NCBI GenBank assembly: GCA_002084435.1
Contig: NBLG01000014.1
Location: forward strand, 1-33,401
From: Tenericutes bacterium 4572_104
GTDB taxonomy: Bacteria; Bacillota_I; Bacilli_A; Izemoplasmatales; UBA5603
Length of the DNA: 33,401 nucleotides
Direction of reading: 5' to 3'
The notes beneath the pieces are model-generated. The model did not search any database, was not told where the DNA came from, and worked only from the letters and a program-made list of their open reading frames with translations. A program made the position numbers and the translations under genes. Shown piece by piece: positions 26,320 through 33,120 of this stretch (positions are counted from its first letter, which is position 1; each line of letters starts with the position of its first letter).

Positions 26320-26359
26320 GTGATTCTTTTATTTATAGATTTTATCCTCAACAAATAAA

Positions 26360-27556
26360 TTATATTGTCAAAGCAAATAACAATCCAAGTCCAACTCCTA
26401 AAAACGTACCTATTGCATATCCAATTGAACCACATATAAGTCCAGGAACAGTTAAATTATCATTTTTAATTTGTTTAGTAATAGCAGGAACAAAGGCAGG
26501 TCCATAGATACCAGCTGTAGAAGTAACTATAACACAGTCACTATCTATTTTTAAGAATCTTGCGAATATTACATTTACAACAAATGATCCAACAGTAATA
26601 ATCCCATAGAGAATAATTAATTCTTTAAAATTACTACCGATTAATTTAGAGAAATCAACTGAGGAAGCTAAGGCAAATGAAAATACTAATATTAAATAAT
26701 GCCCTAAAATATTAGTTCCTTGTGTTTCTCTTATTTTCTTTGAAAATGATCCTATTATTCCAAAAACAGTAACTCCAATTAACATCACAGGAACTAAGAA
26801 ATCTAGCATTCTTCCATCTTCTGAACCCATTAAAATCCATAGTAAAATTCCAAAAACTGCACTTATTATAGTCATTCCAAAAGCAATAAAGAAAGTAGCG
26901 AGTAATCTTCTTGAAGTTTTAAAATCTTTAACATTAAAATTTTCTGTATCTTTTATATCTGATTCTTCTTTTAAATAAGAATTTCGCTTACCAAAAGGTA
27001 ATATTTTATCTACAATAGGTTTAGCTAATAAAAGCAAGAATACATAGAAAAATGCACCTATAATAATATCTGAAAGATTAGCTAAAGCAATTGTTTCTGT
27101 AGACAGGCCAAAAATGTTTGTAATCGCATTGAGATTAGGTGTCCCACCTGTATATAGCCCAACTGCTGCAGCTGATAATACATCTCCGTTCACTATATTT
27201 TTTCCATAAAAAAAGAAAGTAACAGTGGTCACGAAGACCACGCTAATAATTAAAGTTATAAACGATTTTATAACTGGTTTTGATAATTTTTTCGCTTCTT
27301 TCAAATTAGCCCCAAACAATAATAGAGGTATACCTATAGCTATTGCAGCGTAAGATCCAATTTCACCTATATCTTCACTAATATGGAAATTAATACCTAA
27401 CTTATTTAAACTGAAAATAATACCTGCAATTAAAAGCCCAAAAAAATAGGCCATTCCTATAGTCCCAAATATCTTTGTTAGCTTAAAATTCTTAAAGCGT
27501 ATAATAAGATATGGTATAACAAATATTAATATAATATGCAATAAATTTTTAATCAT
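26360..27556 (-). CDS. DUF819 family multi-pass membrane protein
   Basis: 398 residues with about ten to eleven hydrophobic segments and the family pattern AAAVGLYTGGTPNLNAITNIFGL. The C-terminal repeat-like half contains STAGIYGPAFVPAITKQIK. DUF819 (YjcL-like) proteins are suspected transporters, but no substrate is established. The start overlaps the end of the GNAT-like gene by 8 bp (ATGATTAA), so the two are co-translated. Confidence 0.85.
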   Translation of the reverse strand: MIKNLLHIILIFVIPYLIIRFKNFKLTKIFGTIGMAYFFGLLIAGIIFSLNKLGINFHISEDIGEIGSYAAIAIGIPLLLFGANLKEAKKLSKPVIKSFITLIISVVFVTTVTFFFYGKNIVNGDVLSAAAVGLYTGGTPNLNAITNIFGLSTETIALANLSDIIIGAFFYVFLLLLAKPIVDKILPFGKRNSYLKEESDIKDTENFNVKDFKTSRRLLATFFIAFGMTIISAVFGILLWILMGSEDGRMLDFLVPVMLIGVTVFGIIGSFSKKIRETQGTNILGHYLILVFSFALASSVDFSKLIGSNFKELIILYGIITVGSFVVNVIFARFLKIDSDCVIVTSTAGIYGPAFVPAITKQIKNDNLTVPGLICGSIGYAIGTFLGVGLGLLFALTI

Positions 27557-28652
27557 GATTTATTTCTCTTCCATATATACGGTATGTTTTATTTATTTTA
27601 CCGCCGAATTTGTCAAATGATTTCAAAGGTTTATCATTGCCTTCCATCATAGTACCGGCTTCAAACTCTGTAATTCCCATTTCCCTAAATTCATCAAATA
27701 TATGTTTATATATATATCCGATTAATCCAGTACCTTGATATTTTGGAATAACATACTGCATCATTCCTCTAGATTTAGTAATATATTTCTTCGCAAATAA
27801 TAATTTAGAAATTTTAATTTTACCTTCGGTAAGCTTAAATACTTGATTATAATCTAACATACAGAAACAAAATCCAATTGGTTTTTTAGTCTCTCTTTCC
27901 CTAGCTATACGGATTAATCTTTTATCTAAAAAAATTTTTAAGTTTTTAGCTACATCCCTAATTAAATCTATTGAAGGGGTATCTTGATAAATATGTTCAT
28001 TATCAGCCTCTTGTAAAATCTCATGAATGTCTCTTATTTCAGATTCAATGTTTTTAAAATCAATATAATCTACATCTATTTTATACTTTCTATCAAAATA
28101 CCTACCTAAGGTATTTAATCTTTTCGTTGTACTCTCATTCATTTCTGGTTTAATACTAAATGTATCGCGACATTTAGTATAACCATATTCTTCTAAAAGA
28201 GTTTGATAATAACTTTTGTTATAAGAAGTAAAAATTATAGGATCAGAATCAAAACCATTAATTAAAATGCCTCTTCTATTATCGGGATCATATGGTGTAA
28301 AACTACCTTCAGAATAAAAAACATTATGTTTTAACATATCTCGTTCCATATATTCAAATAGTTCTTTTGTAACCTCGTTTGAATTAATAGCGTCAAAATA
28401 TGAAAAATAACAAACATCTCTCTTTTCTTTTGGATTATACTCCATTCTATATAACAATCTACCTTGAATAACTGATTCTTTATTAATAGAAAAAATAGCA
28501 GTATAATCCTTCTTTTTCAGTACTTCTCTTATTAATTCTTTTTTTAGAATATAAAAAAGAGGATAAATATAATGAGGATCATCCTTATATAAATCCTTGA
28601 CATAATATATAAACCGCTTTAATTCAGATTTCTTTTTTACCTTTAAAATCAT
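27549..28652 (-). CDS. GNAT-like acyltransferase-fold protein of unknown function
   Basis: 367 residues. The N-terminus (LYKDDPHYIYPLFYILKKEL) and the C-terminal YGYTKCRDTFSIKP... GTGLIGYIYKHIFDEFREMGITEFEAGTM region resemble the large GNAT-like proteins that are widespread but uncharacterised. A TTG at 28664 opens the frame, but the ATG at 28652 has GGAGG five bases upstream. It is sandwiched between two membrane-protein genes in one unit. No substrate can be named. Confidence 0.65.
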   Translation of the reverse strand: MILKVKKKSELKRFIYYVKDLYKDDPHYIYPLFYILKKELIREVLKKKDYTAIFSINKESVIQGRLLYRMEYNPKEKRDVCYFSYFDAINSNEVTKELFEYMERDMLKHNVFYSEGSFTPYDPDNRRGILINGFDSDPIIFTSYNKSYYQTLLEEYGYTKCRDTFSIKPEMNESTTKRLNTLGRYFDRKYKIDVDYIDFKNIESEIRDIHEILQEADNEHIYQDTPSIDLIRDVAKNLKIFLDKRLIRIARERETKKPIGFCFCMLDYNQVFKLTEGKIKISKLLFAKKYITKSRGMMQYVIPKYQGTGLIGYIYKHIFDEFREMGITEFEAGTMMEGNDKPLKSFDKFGGKINKTYRIYGREINHD

Positions 28653-28664
28653 ATTTTCCTCCAA

Positions 28665-29018
28665 TTATTTTTTAATATGTTCATTATGAGAAATTATAAA
28701 AATAATTCCGAATATAAATAACGGTAAATTTATAATTAAAATAGTAATAATATTTCCTTTTATATCTTGATAAAACTTAAAGAAAAACATAAAAAAGAAA
28801 GATATAACCAAAAGTAAAATTCCCATTACTAACTCTTTTTTGCGAAGAAAATAATTTAATAATATAATAGATAGTCCTGGTATACTACTCATTAAAAAAC
28901 AAAATATTTCTTCCCAAATATTAAAATTATCATCACCAAAACAATCAAGTGCTAAAACAATTAACAAAACGCCTAAAAGATACACAAGATAGCGGCATAT
29001 ATTAACTAATATTTTCAT
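28665..29018 (-). CDS. small four-helix membrane protein, unknown
   Basis: 117 residues, almost entirely hydrophobic with about four membrane segments and a charged C-terminal tail (SHNEHIKK). The ATG at 29018 is preceded by GGGG-rich sequence and by a good promoter. It ends immediately before the GNAT-like gene and is the first gene of that unit. I do not recognise its family. Confidence 0.6.
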   Translation of the reverse strand: MKILVNICRYLVYLLGVLLIVLALDCFGDDNFNIWEEIFCFLMSSIPGLSIILLNYFLRKKELVMGILLLVISFFFMFFFKFYQDIKGNIITILIINLPLFIFGIIFIISHNEHIKK

Positions 29019-29039
29019 AACACTATCCCCTATAATGAC

Positions 29040-29068
29040 ATTTTACTACAATTTTTAAATAAAATCAA
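29040..29068 (-). promoter_or_regulatory. sigma-A promoter of the membrane protein-GNAT-DUF819 unit
   Basis: On the minus strand TTGATT (29068-29063), 17-bp spacer, TAAAAT (29045-29040), about 22 bp upstream of the ATG at 29018. Confidence 0.55.
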
Positions 29069-29134
29069 AAATCATTTATTATGAAGTTTTACTGTAAATA
29101 TATATCTAAATATAAAAAATCATTTTTAAAGTTA

Positions 29135-29872
29135 TTACTTTTTTGAGTTTTTCTCGAGATTAGCAAATATCTTCTCAATAGCTACATTTAAATTATCTTC
29201 ATCCATCAATAATTTTACACTTGTCTTAACTATTTTTTCTTCAAATAAAATAACACTTAAATATAGTAAAAATAGGATATTAGTAATAAAAAACCATAGT
29301 TCAAACAAAGCACTATGCCAAAATAAAACCACCATTATTATAGAACCAGCCCAAATTACTAACAGCCAAATATAAATGAATGTTCTTAACCTTGGGTTTT
29401 CTTTTGAAATCCATTTTGCAAACGGAACTAATCCTAAATATAGAAATAAAGCAAGAAGCCCACTAGTAATTGTATGTATTATTTGCCAGAATGGATAATC
29501 ATCTTTTAACGATGGTATTAATGCTGTAGCTATCATAAAAAGAGTTGCTAAATAGATAAATATATTTCCATATTTAGTTGGATATTTTTCGAGTTGAAAT
29601 AAGGCTAAAACCGCAATCTCAATTGAAGTTCCGCAGACAATTGCCCACATAATAAATATAATTCTATAATTAAAAAAATTGCCTATATTACTCATTGTAT
29701 AATAAAGAGGATTTTCTAACATTCCAAACGCTAAAGTAAATAATAAGGAAAATAATAGCAAAGACATTACAGCTGTACGCTTTCTTCTTTGCATGGTTAA
29801 ATTTTTTTGAATATCATATAGATTTTTGTGTTCTAAATCTTTTCTTACTTGTTCGTAATTAATATTTTCCAT
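29135..29872 (-). CDS. DUF998-like six-helix membrane protein
   Basis: 245 residues: a polar N-terminus of about 33 residues, then six hydrophobic segments and a charged tail of about 35 residues. The patterns ENPLYYTMSNIGNFFNYRIIFIMWAI and the H-rich ITSGLLALF region resemble the DUF998 family of unknown function. It stands alone with AGAGGAG upstream. A gap of about 116 bp separates it from the next unit. Confidence 0.6.
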   Translation of the reverse strand: MENINYEQVRKDLEHKNLYDIQKNLTMQRRKRTAVMSLLLFSLLFTLAFGMLENPLYYTMSNIGNFFNYRIIFIMWAIVCGTSIEIAVLALFQLEKYPTKYGNIFIYLATLFMIATALIPSLKDDYPFWQIIHTITSGLLALFLYLGLVPFAKWISKENPRLRTFIYIWLLVIWAGSIIMVVLFWHSALFELWFFITNILFLLYLSVILFEEKIVKTSVKLLMDEDNLNVAIEKIFANLEKNSKK

Positions 29873-29909
29873 TATTTACTCCTCTATAATACTGCTCTAA
29901 TTAACAATC

Positions 29910-29941
29910 ATTATACTAACAAATTAACCAACCATTGTCAA
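29910..29941 (-). promoter_or_regulatory. possible promoter of the DUF998-like gene
   Basis: Perfect boxes TTGACA (29941-29936) and TATAAT (29915-29910) are present, but the 20-bp spacer is longer than usual. A long spacer with perfect boxes can signal a promoter that needs a DNA-twisting activator (MerR-like), though no such gene is adjacent. Confidence 0.35.
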
Positions 29942-29990
29942 TAAATCTTGCAATATATTTTTTATTATTATTTTATATATTTTTAAACTA

Positions 29991-30011
29991 AAAGCACTCT
30001 TAGAGTGCTTT
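29991..30011 (-). terminator. intrinsic terminator after the GGDEF-EAL gene
   Basis: Nine-bp arms AAAGCACTC and GAGTGCTTT enclose a 3-base loop. The minus-strand sequence after the hairpin is T-rich but interrupted. It lies 38 bp after the stop codon at 30050. Confidence 0.7.
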
Positions 30012-30049
30012 GTTTTAAACTATTACAAGAACTAAGAGGAGATAAAACT

Positions 30050-31972
30050 TCATCGTAATAGATTTTCAGGCTTATGATAATAATATCCCTGTTGAATTTG
30101 GCATCCTAAATCCATTAGCGCTTTGCTTTGCTCAATTGTCTCAACACCTTCAGCCACTATTTCTTTACTTGTTTTTGAAGTAATTGTTCTAATCATTTTA
30201 ATTATTTCTTGATTACTAAACTTATCAATGTTTTGAACAAAATGTGCATCGATTTTTATCATATCAAAATCAACACCTTCCAATATTGACAGCGATGAAT
30301 ATTCAGTTCCAAAATCATCTAAAGCAATCATATATCCACAAGATTTATACATATCAATATGTTTAAGGCATAGATCAATATTATTTACAAATGTACTTTC
30401 TGATATTTCTATATAAATATCGCCAGGATTTAATCCTAATTGGTCAACTTTATTATTAAAATATTCAAAGAAATGATTATCTAATAATGTAGTTGGAGTT
30501 ATATTTATCGTAACTTTAGATTTCTTGAATTCATCTTTTTTTCTAATGATAATGAAAGCTTCTAGTGTTTTCTCTACCATATATCTCTCTAAACGATTTA
30601 ATAAATTAGATTCCTTCGCTATTTTAAAGAAAACTGTTGGCGGAATATAACCAAACTCACTGTCTTTCCAACGAGATAACTCTTCTATTACAAATACTTC
30701 TTTGGTTTTACAATTTATTGCCTTTTGAAAAAATACTTGAATTTCGCCTTCATCGAGAGCAATTTTAAGTTTGTTTGCAATTTCTACATTATATCTTAAA
30801 TCTTCTCTCATCTGATTGTTAAAACGATTAATTTCAAATAAATTATTATGAATTGCATTCTTTAAAGCAATACTTGATAAAGAAATTAATTCTTCATAAT
30901 TTCTAGTATCTTTTGGATATACAGCGTAACCTATTTTTTTATCAATTTGTAGATTTAAATTTCCTATTTTATATGATTTATTAATGAATGTTCCAAGTGT
31001 TTCAAGATATTTTGAAATTGATTCTTCACTGATATCGCAGTTTGTACACATAATAACAAATCTTGAATCAGTATATCTAGCTACTAAACATTTGTTGGTT
31101 AGGAATTTCTTTAAATCTTTGACTACTTCGTTTAACAATTGATTTTTTATTTCATACCCATAATAATTAGCTATTTCAATTAAATTCATTACTTCTATAC
31201 AAAATGCAATTCCTGTATTTATATTTTTAGATTTCTTAATATAATCAACCATTCCATATTCATTAAATAATCCAGTTAATATATCTGTTTCGGAATAAAA
31301 TTCTTTTACTATTTCAGAATTAACTAAAAAACTTACATCTCTTCCGTTTGCTACAATAGTTTCTATATTGCCTCTAGAATCTAGATTACAATAATATGAT
31401 AAGAAAAACCATTTCTTATTATCCATCTCTTGAATTTTCAGTATACTATTTATAGAGCCTTCTTTTTTAAGTTTATCAAACCATGTTGTATCATAATTAC
31501 CAAAATAGTGATAAATATCAAAAATAGTTTTATTTTGAAGATTAAACGAGGTAATTTTAAATTCCTTCATAGTTGTTTTATTTGCAAATAATATTCTTCC
31601 TTCACGATCTAACATAAAGATAATTTCTTCTACGTGGTAATTAAATTTATATTTATCATAATTTCCAAATATAGTTTTAGGATAAGTATAACTGTTCTCG
31701 CTTTTACTTTGTTTAAAACCTAAAATTTTACTAGCAGATAAATTTAATCTATTATTCCCATTATGGTAAATAAATTTTATATTCAAATGTTGAAAATCGC
31801 TATAAACACCAAAAATAATAAGAACAGGAAATGTAATAAATATAATGTTTAAAAAATCATATGTAAAAAAGTAATTAATAGATTTTAATATCCTTCCATG
31901 AGATATTATCAAATCATTAATTAGTAAAATCTTATTTGTAATTTGCAAAAAATTAAATAACATTATATCCAC
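30050..31972 (-). CDS. membrane PAS-GGDEF-EAL protein, probable c-di-GMP phosphodiesterase
   Basis: 640 residues. One clear membrane helix lies at about 39-57, perhaps with another hydrophobic stretch before it; a PAS-like domain follows (about 112-215), then GGDEF (225-385) and EAL (395-640). The GGDEF signature is replaced by TDSRF (301-305), so cyclase activity is unlikely. The EAL domain keeps its key residues: E430 (in EEL), N490, E522, D552-D553, K573, E608 and Q628. It should therefore hydrolyse c-di-GMP at the membrane, perhaps tuned by PAS and by GTP on the dead GGDEF domain. The ATG has GAGGTGG. Its promoter shares a 19-bp block with that of the repeat-peptide gene. Confidence 0.9.
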   Translation of the reverse strand: MDIMLFNFLQITNKILLINDLIISHGRILKSINYFFTYDFLNIIFITFPVLIIFGVYSDFQHLNIKFIYHNGNNRLNLSASKILGFKQSKSENSYTYPKTIFGNYDKYKFNYHVEEIIFMLDREGRILFANKTTMKEFKITSFNLQNKTIFDIYHYFGNYDTTWFDKLKKEGSINSILKIQEMDNKKWFFLSYYCNLDSRGNIETIVANGRDVSFLVNSEIVKEFYSETDILTGLFNEYGMVDYIKKSKNINTGIAFCIEVMNLIEIANYYGYEIKNQLLNEVVKDLKKFLTNKCLVARYTDSRFVIMCTNCDISEESISKYLETLGTFINKSYKIGNLNLQIDKKIGYAVYPKDTRNYEELISLSSIALKNAIHNNLFEINRFNNQMREDLRYNVEIANKLKIALDEGEIQVFFQKAINCKTKEVFVIEELSRWKDSEFGYIPPTVFFKIAKESNLLNRLERYMVEKTLEAFIIIRKKDEFKKSKVTINITPTTLLDNHFFEYFNNKVDQLGLNPGDIYIEISESTFVNNIDLCLKHIDMYKSCGYMIALDDFGTEYSSLSILEGVDFDMIKIDAHFVQNIDKFSNQEIIKMIRTITSKTSKEIVAEGVETIEQSKALMDLGCQIQQGYYYHKPENLLR

Positions 31973-32003
31973 CTCGCATTCATATATTTTTGATGTTACA
32001 TAT

Positions 32004-32033
32004 ATTATACAATAGTTATATTAGTAAATAACA
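32004..32033 (-). promoter_or_regulatory. promoter of the GGDEF-EAL gene
   Basis: On the minus strand a perfect -10 TATAAT (32009-32004) lies 18 bp from a weak -35 TGTTAT (32033-32028). The weak -35 abuts the shared operator block, a pattern expected for an activator-dependent promoter. Confidence 0.5.
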
Positions 32034-32048
32034 GTGCACATATGTCGT
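32034..32048 (-). promoter_or_regulatory. candidate RRNPP operator upstream of the GGDEF-EAL gene
   Basis: The minus strand reads ACGACATATGTGCAC, directly followed by TGTT. It contains the palindrome ACATATGT and matches the site at 33058-33072 (GCGACACATGTGCGC) at 12 of 15 bases in the same orientation to transcription. Distance to the -10 is 24 bp here and 23 bp there. Confidence 0.6.
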
Positions 32049-32050
32049 AT

Positions 32051-32080
32051 TTGTCAAAAATATGACATTTTTTGACATGT
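32051..32080. repeat. cluster of TGACA/TGTCA half-sites
   Basis: Just upstream of the operator, TTGTCA, ATGACA and TTGACATGT appear within 30 bp. The first two form the inverted repeat TGTCA-n6-TGACA. On the minus strand it also supplies a TTGACA hexamer. It could hold extra binding sites for the neighbouring regulator. Confidence 0.35.
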
Positions 32081-32103
32081 TTTATCGTTTTTTTTTTATT
32101 TTC

Positions 32104-32131
32104 AAAAAAAAAACAACAAATTAATGTTGTT
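32104..32131 (-). terminator. intrinsic terminator of the RRNPP regulator gene
   Basis: On the minus strand the arms AACAACA and TGTTGTT enclose TTAATT and run into a tract of about ten T. The stop codon (32121-32123) lies in the loop. Confidence 0.75.
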
Positions 32132-33041
32132 CAGCTTTTATTAAATCAACTACATAATCTCTAAAATTAATATCAAAATCCTTTTCAATTAAGTCGTTGA
32201 ATTTTTCAAATTTAGAATGATTATCTTCCATGCTCAATACATTGTAGCATCTTAAAATCGAATTATTAAATTCATCAGTTCTACCTAAAGCATGGTAAGA
32301 TAATGCTTTATAGTAGAAAAAATATTCCCATAAATAATATTGCTTATATAATATTCCTCTTTTAAGTCCTAAATCACAATAATAAATAACCTTCGAATAA
32401 TCTCTTTTTATTCCATAGGTTTTTGCGATTCTCATTAATATCAAAGTATAAATATAATCACTATCACCAGCCATTATATTATCATCAGATTTAAATATAT
32501 TATTTAAGTGATTAAGTAATATTTCCTGTCTTTCTCCAGAAAACACACTTAATAAAAAACTTAAAATCAATACTTCTACATCTGTAAAATATACTTGTTT
32601 TAATATATTTGGATAGTCAATTAAAGCAGAAACTTTATTTATCACTTCATTTACGGTTAGTTTTCTAGAATAATAATCATAAACTATTTTAGCATGTTCA
32701 AAATACTTTCTGCCCTCTTCAGAAATAATTAAGTCTTTTTCTAAATCTTCTTTTATTTCGTTCGCAACTTTGTAATTATTATTAGCTACTGCATTATAAA
32801 AGCTATTGATCTTAGCATATTGCATGTTTTTCTCTTTTTCAAATTCAGCTAATAATTTTTTTGTAGTAATTCCGAACTTTTCAGCGAATTGGTTAATCTT
32901 CTCATAAGGGATAACACTATCCCCGTTTTTGTATCTCTGATATTGTCTAATAGATACTACACCTGAAACAAAATCTTCCTGAGATAAATTTCTACCTAGA
33001 CGTATTTTTTCTAAATAATTACTTAATTCCATCGAATTCAT
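32121..33041 (-). CDS. RRNPP-type (Rgg/PlcR-like) HTH-TPR transcriptional regulator
   Basis: 306 residues: an N-terminal XRE-type helix-turn-helix (about 5-60, with LSQEDFVSGVVSIRQYQRYKNG) followed by an all-helical TPR-like region up to the C-terminus (motifs such as YYCDLGLKRGILYKQYYLWEYF and YYKALSYHALGR). This is the layout of the RRNPP family, whose members bind short secreted peptides re-imported into the cell and then change DNA binding. The ATG has GGAGA at 7 bases. The gene is divergent, 79 bp from a signal-peptide gene full of repeats, the classical arrangement of receptor and pheromone. A candidate operator lies 16 bp upstream of its own start, so self-control is likely. The peptide it recognises is not known. 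Confidence 0.85.
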   Translation of the reverse strand: MNSMELSNYLEKIRLGRNLSQEDFVSGVVSIRQYQRYKNGDSVIPYEKINQFAEKFGITTKKLLAEFEKEKNMQYAKINSFYNAVANNNYKVANEIKEDLEKDLIISEEGRKYFEHAKIVYDYYSRKLTVNEVINKVSALIDYPNILKQVYFTDVEVLILSFLLSVFSGERQEILLNHLNNIFKSDDNIMAGDSDYIYTLILMRIAKTYGIKRDYSKVIYYCDLGLKRGILYKQYYLWEYFFYYKALSYHALGRTDEFNNSILRCYNVLSMEDNHSKFEKFNDLIEKDFDINFRDYVVDLIKAEQH

Positions 33042-33057
33042 AAAATTTCTCCATAAT

Positions 33058-33072
33058 GCGACACATGTGCGC
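33058..33072 (+). promoter_or_regulatory. candidate RRNPP operator between regulator and peptide gene
   Basis: GCGACACATGTGCGC contains the perfect palindrome CACATGTG flanked by GCG and CGC with one extra base. It sits between the divergent starts and abuts the -35 of the peptide gene. With the following TGTT it matches the site upstream of the EAL gene at 16 of 19 bases. Confidence 0.65.
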
Positions 33073-33101
33073 TGTTTATTTATCTGTTTTTACGTTATGA
33101 T
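33073..33101 (+). promoter_or_regulatory. promoter of the repeat-peptide gene
   Basis: A weak -35 TGTTTA (33073-33078), 17-bp spacer and -10 TATGAT (33096-33101). The leader would be only about 13 bases, with GAGGTG at 33109-33114. The weak -35 next to an operator suggests activation. Confidence 0.5.
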
Positions 33102-33120
33102 ATATACGAGGTGAAAGAAA

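Noticed and set aside
26300..26320. cre site at the fbp promoter (AAAACGTTTT)
   Set aside because: When centred on CG the outer cre bases (TG and CA) do not align, so it is left only as an unexplained palindrome.
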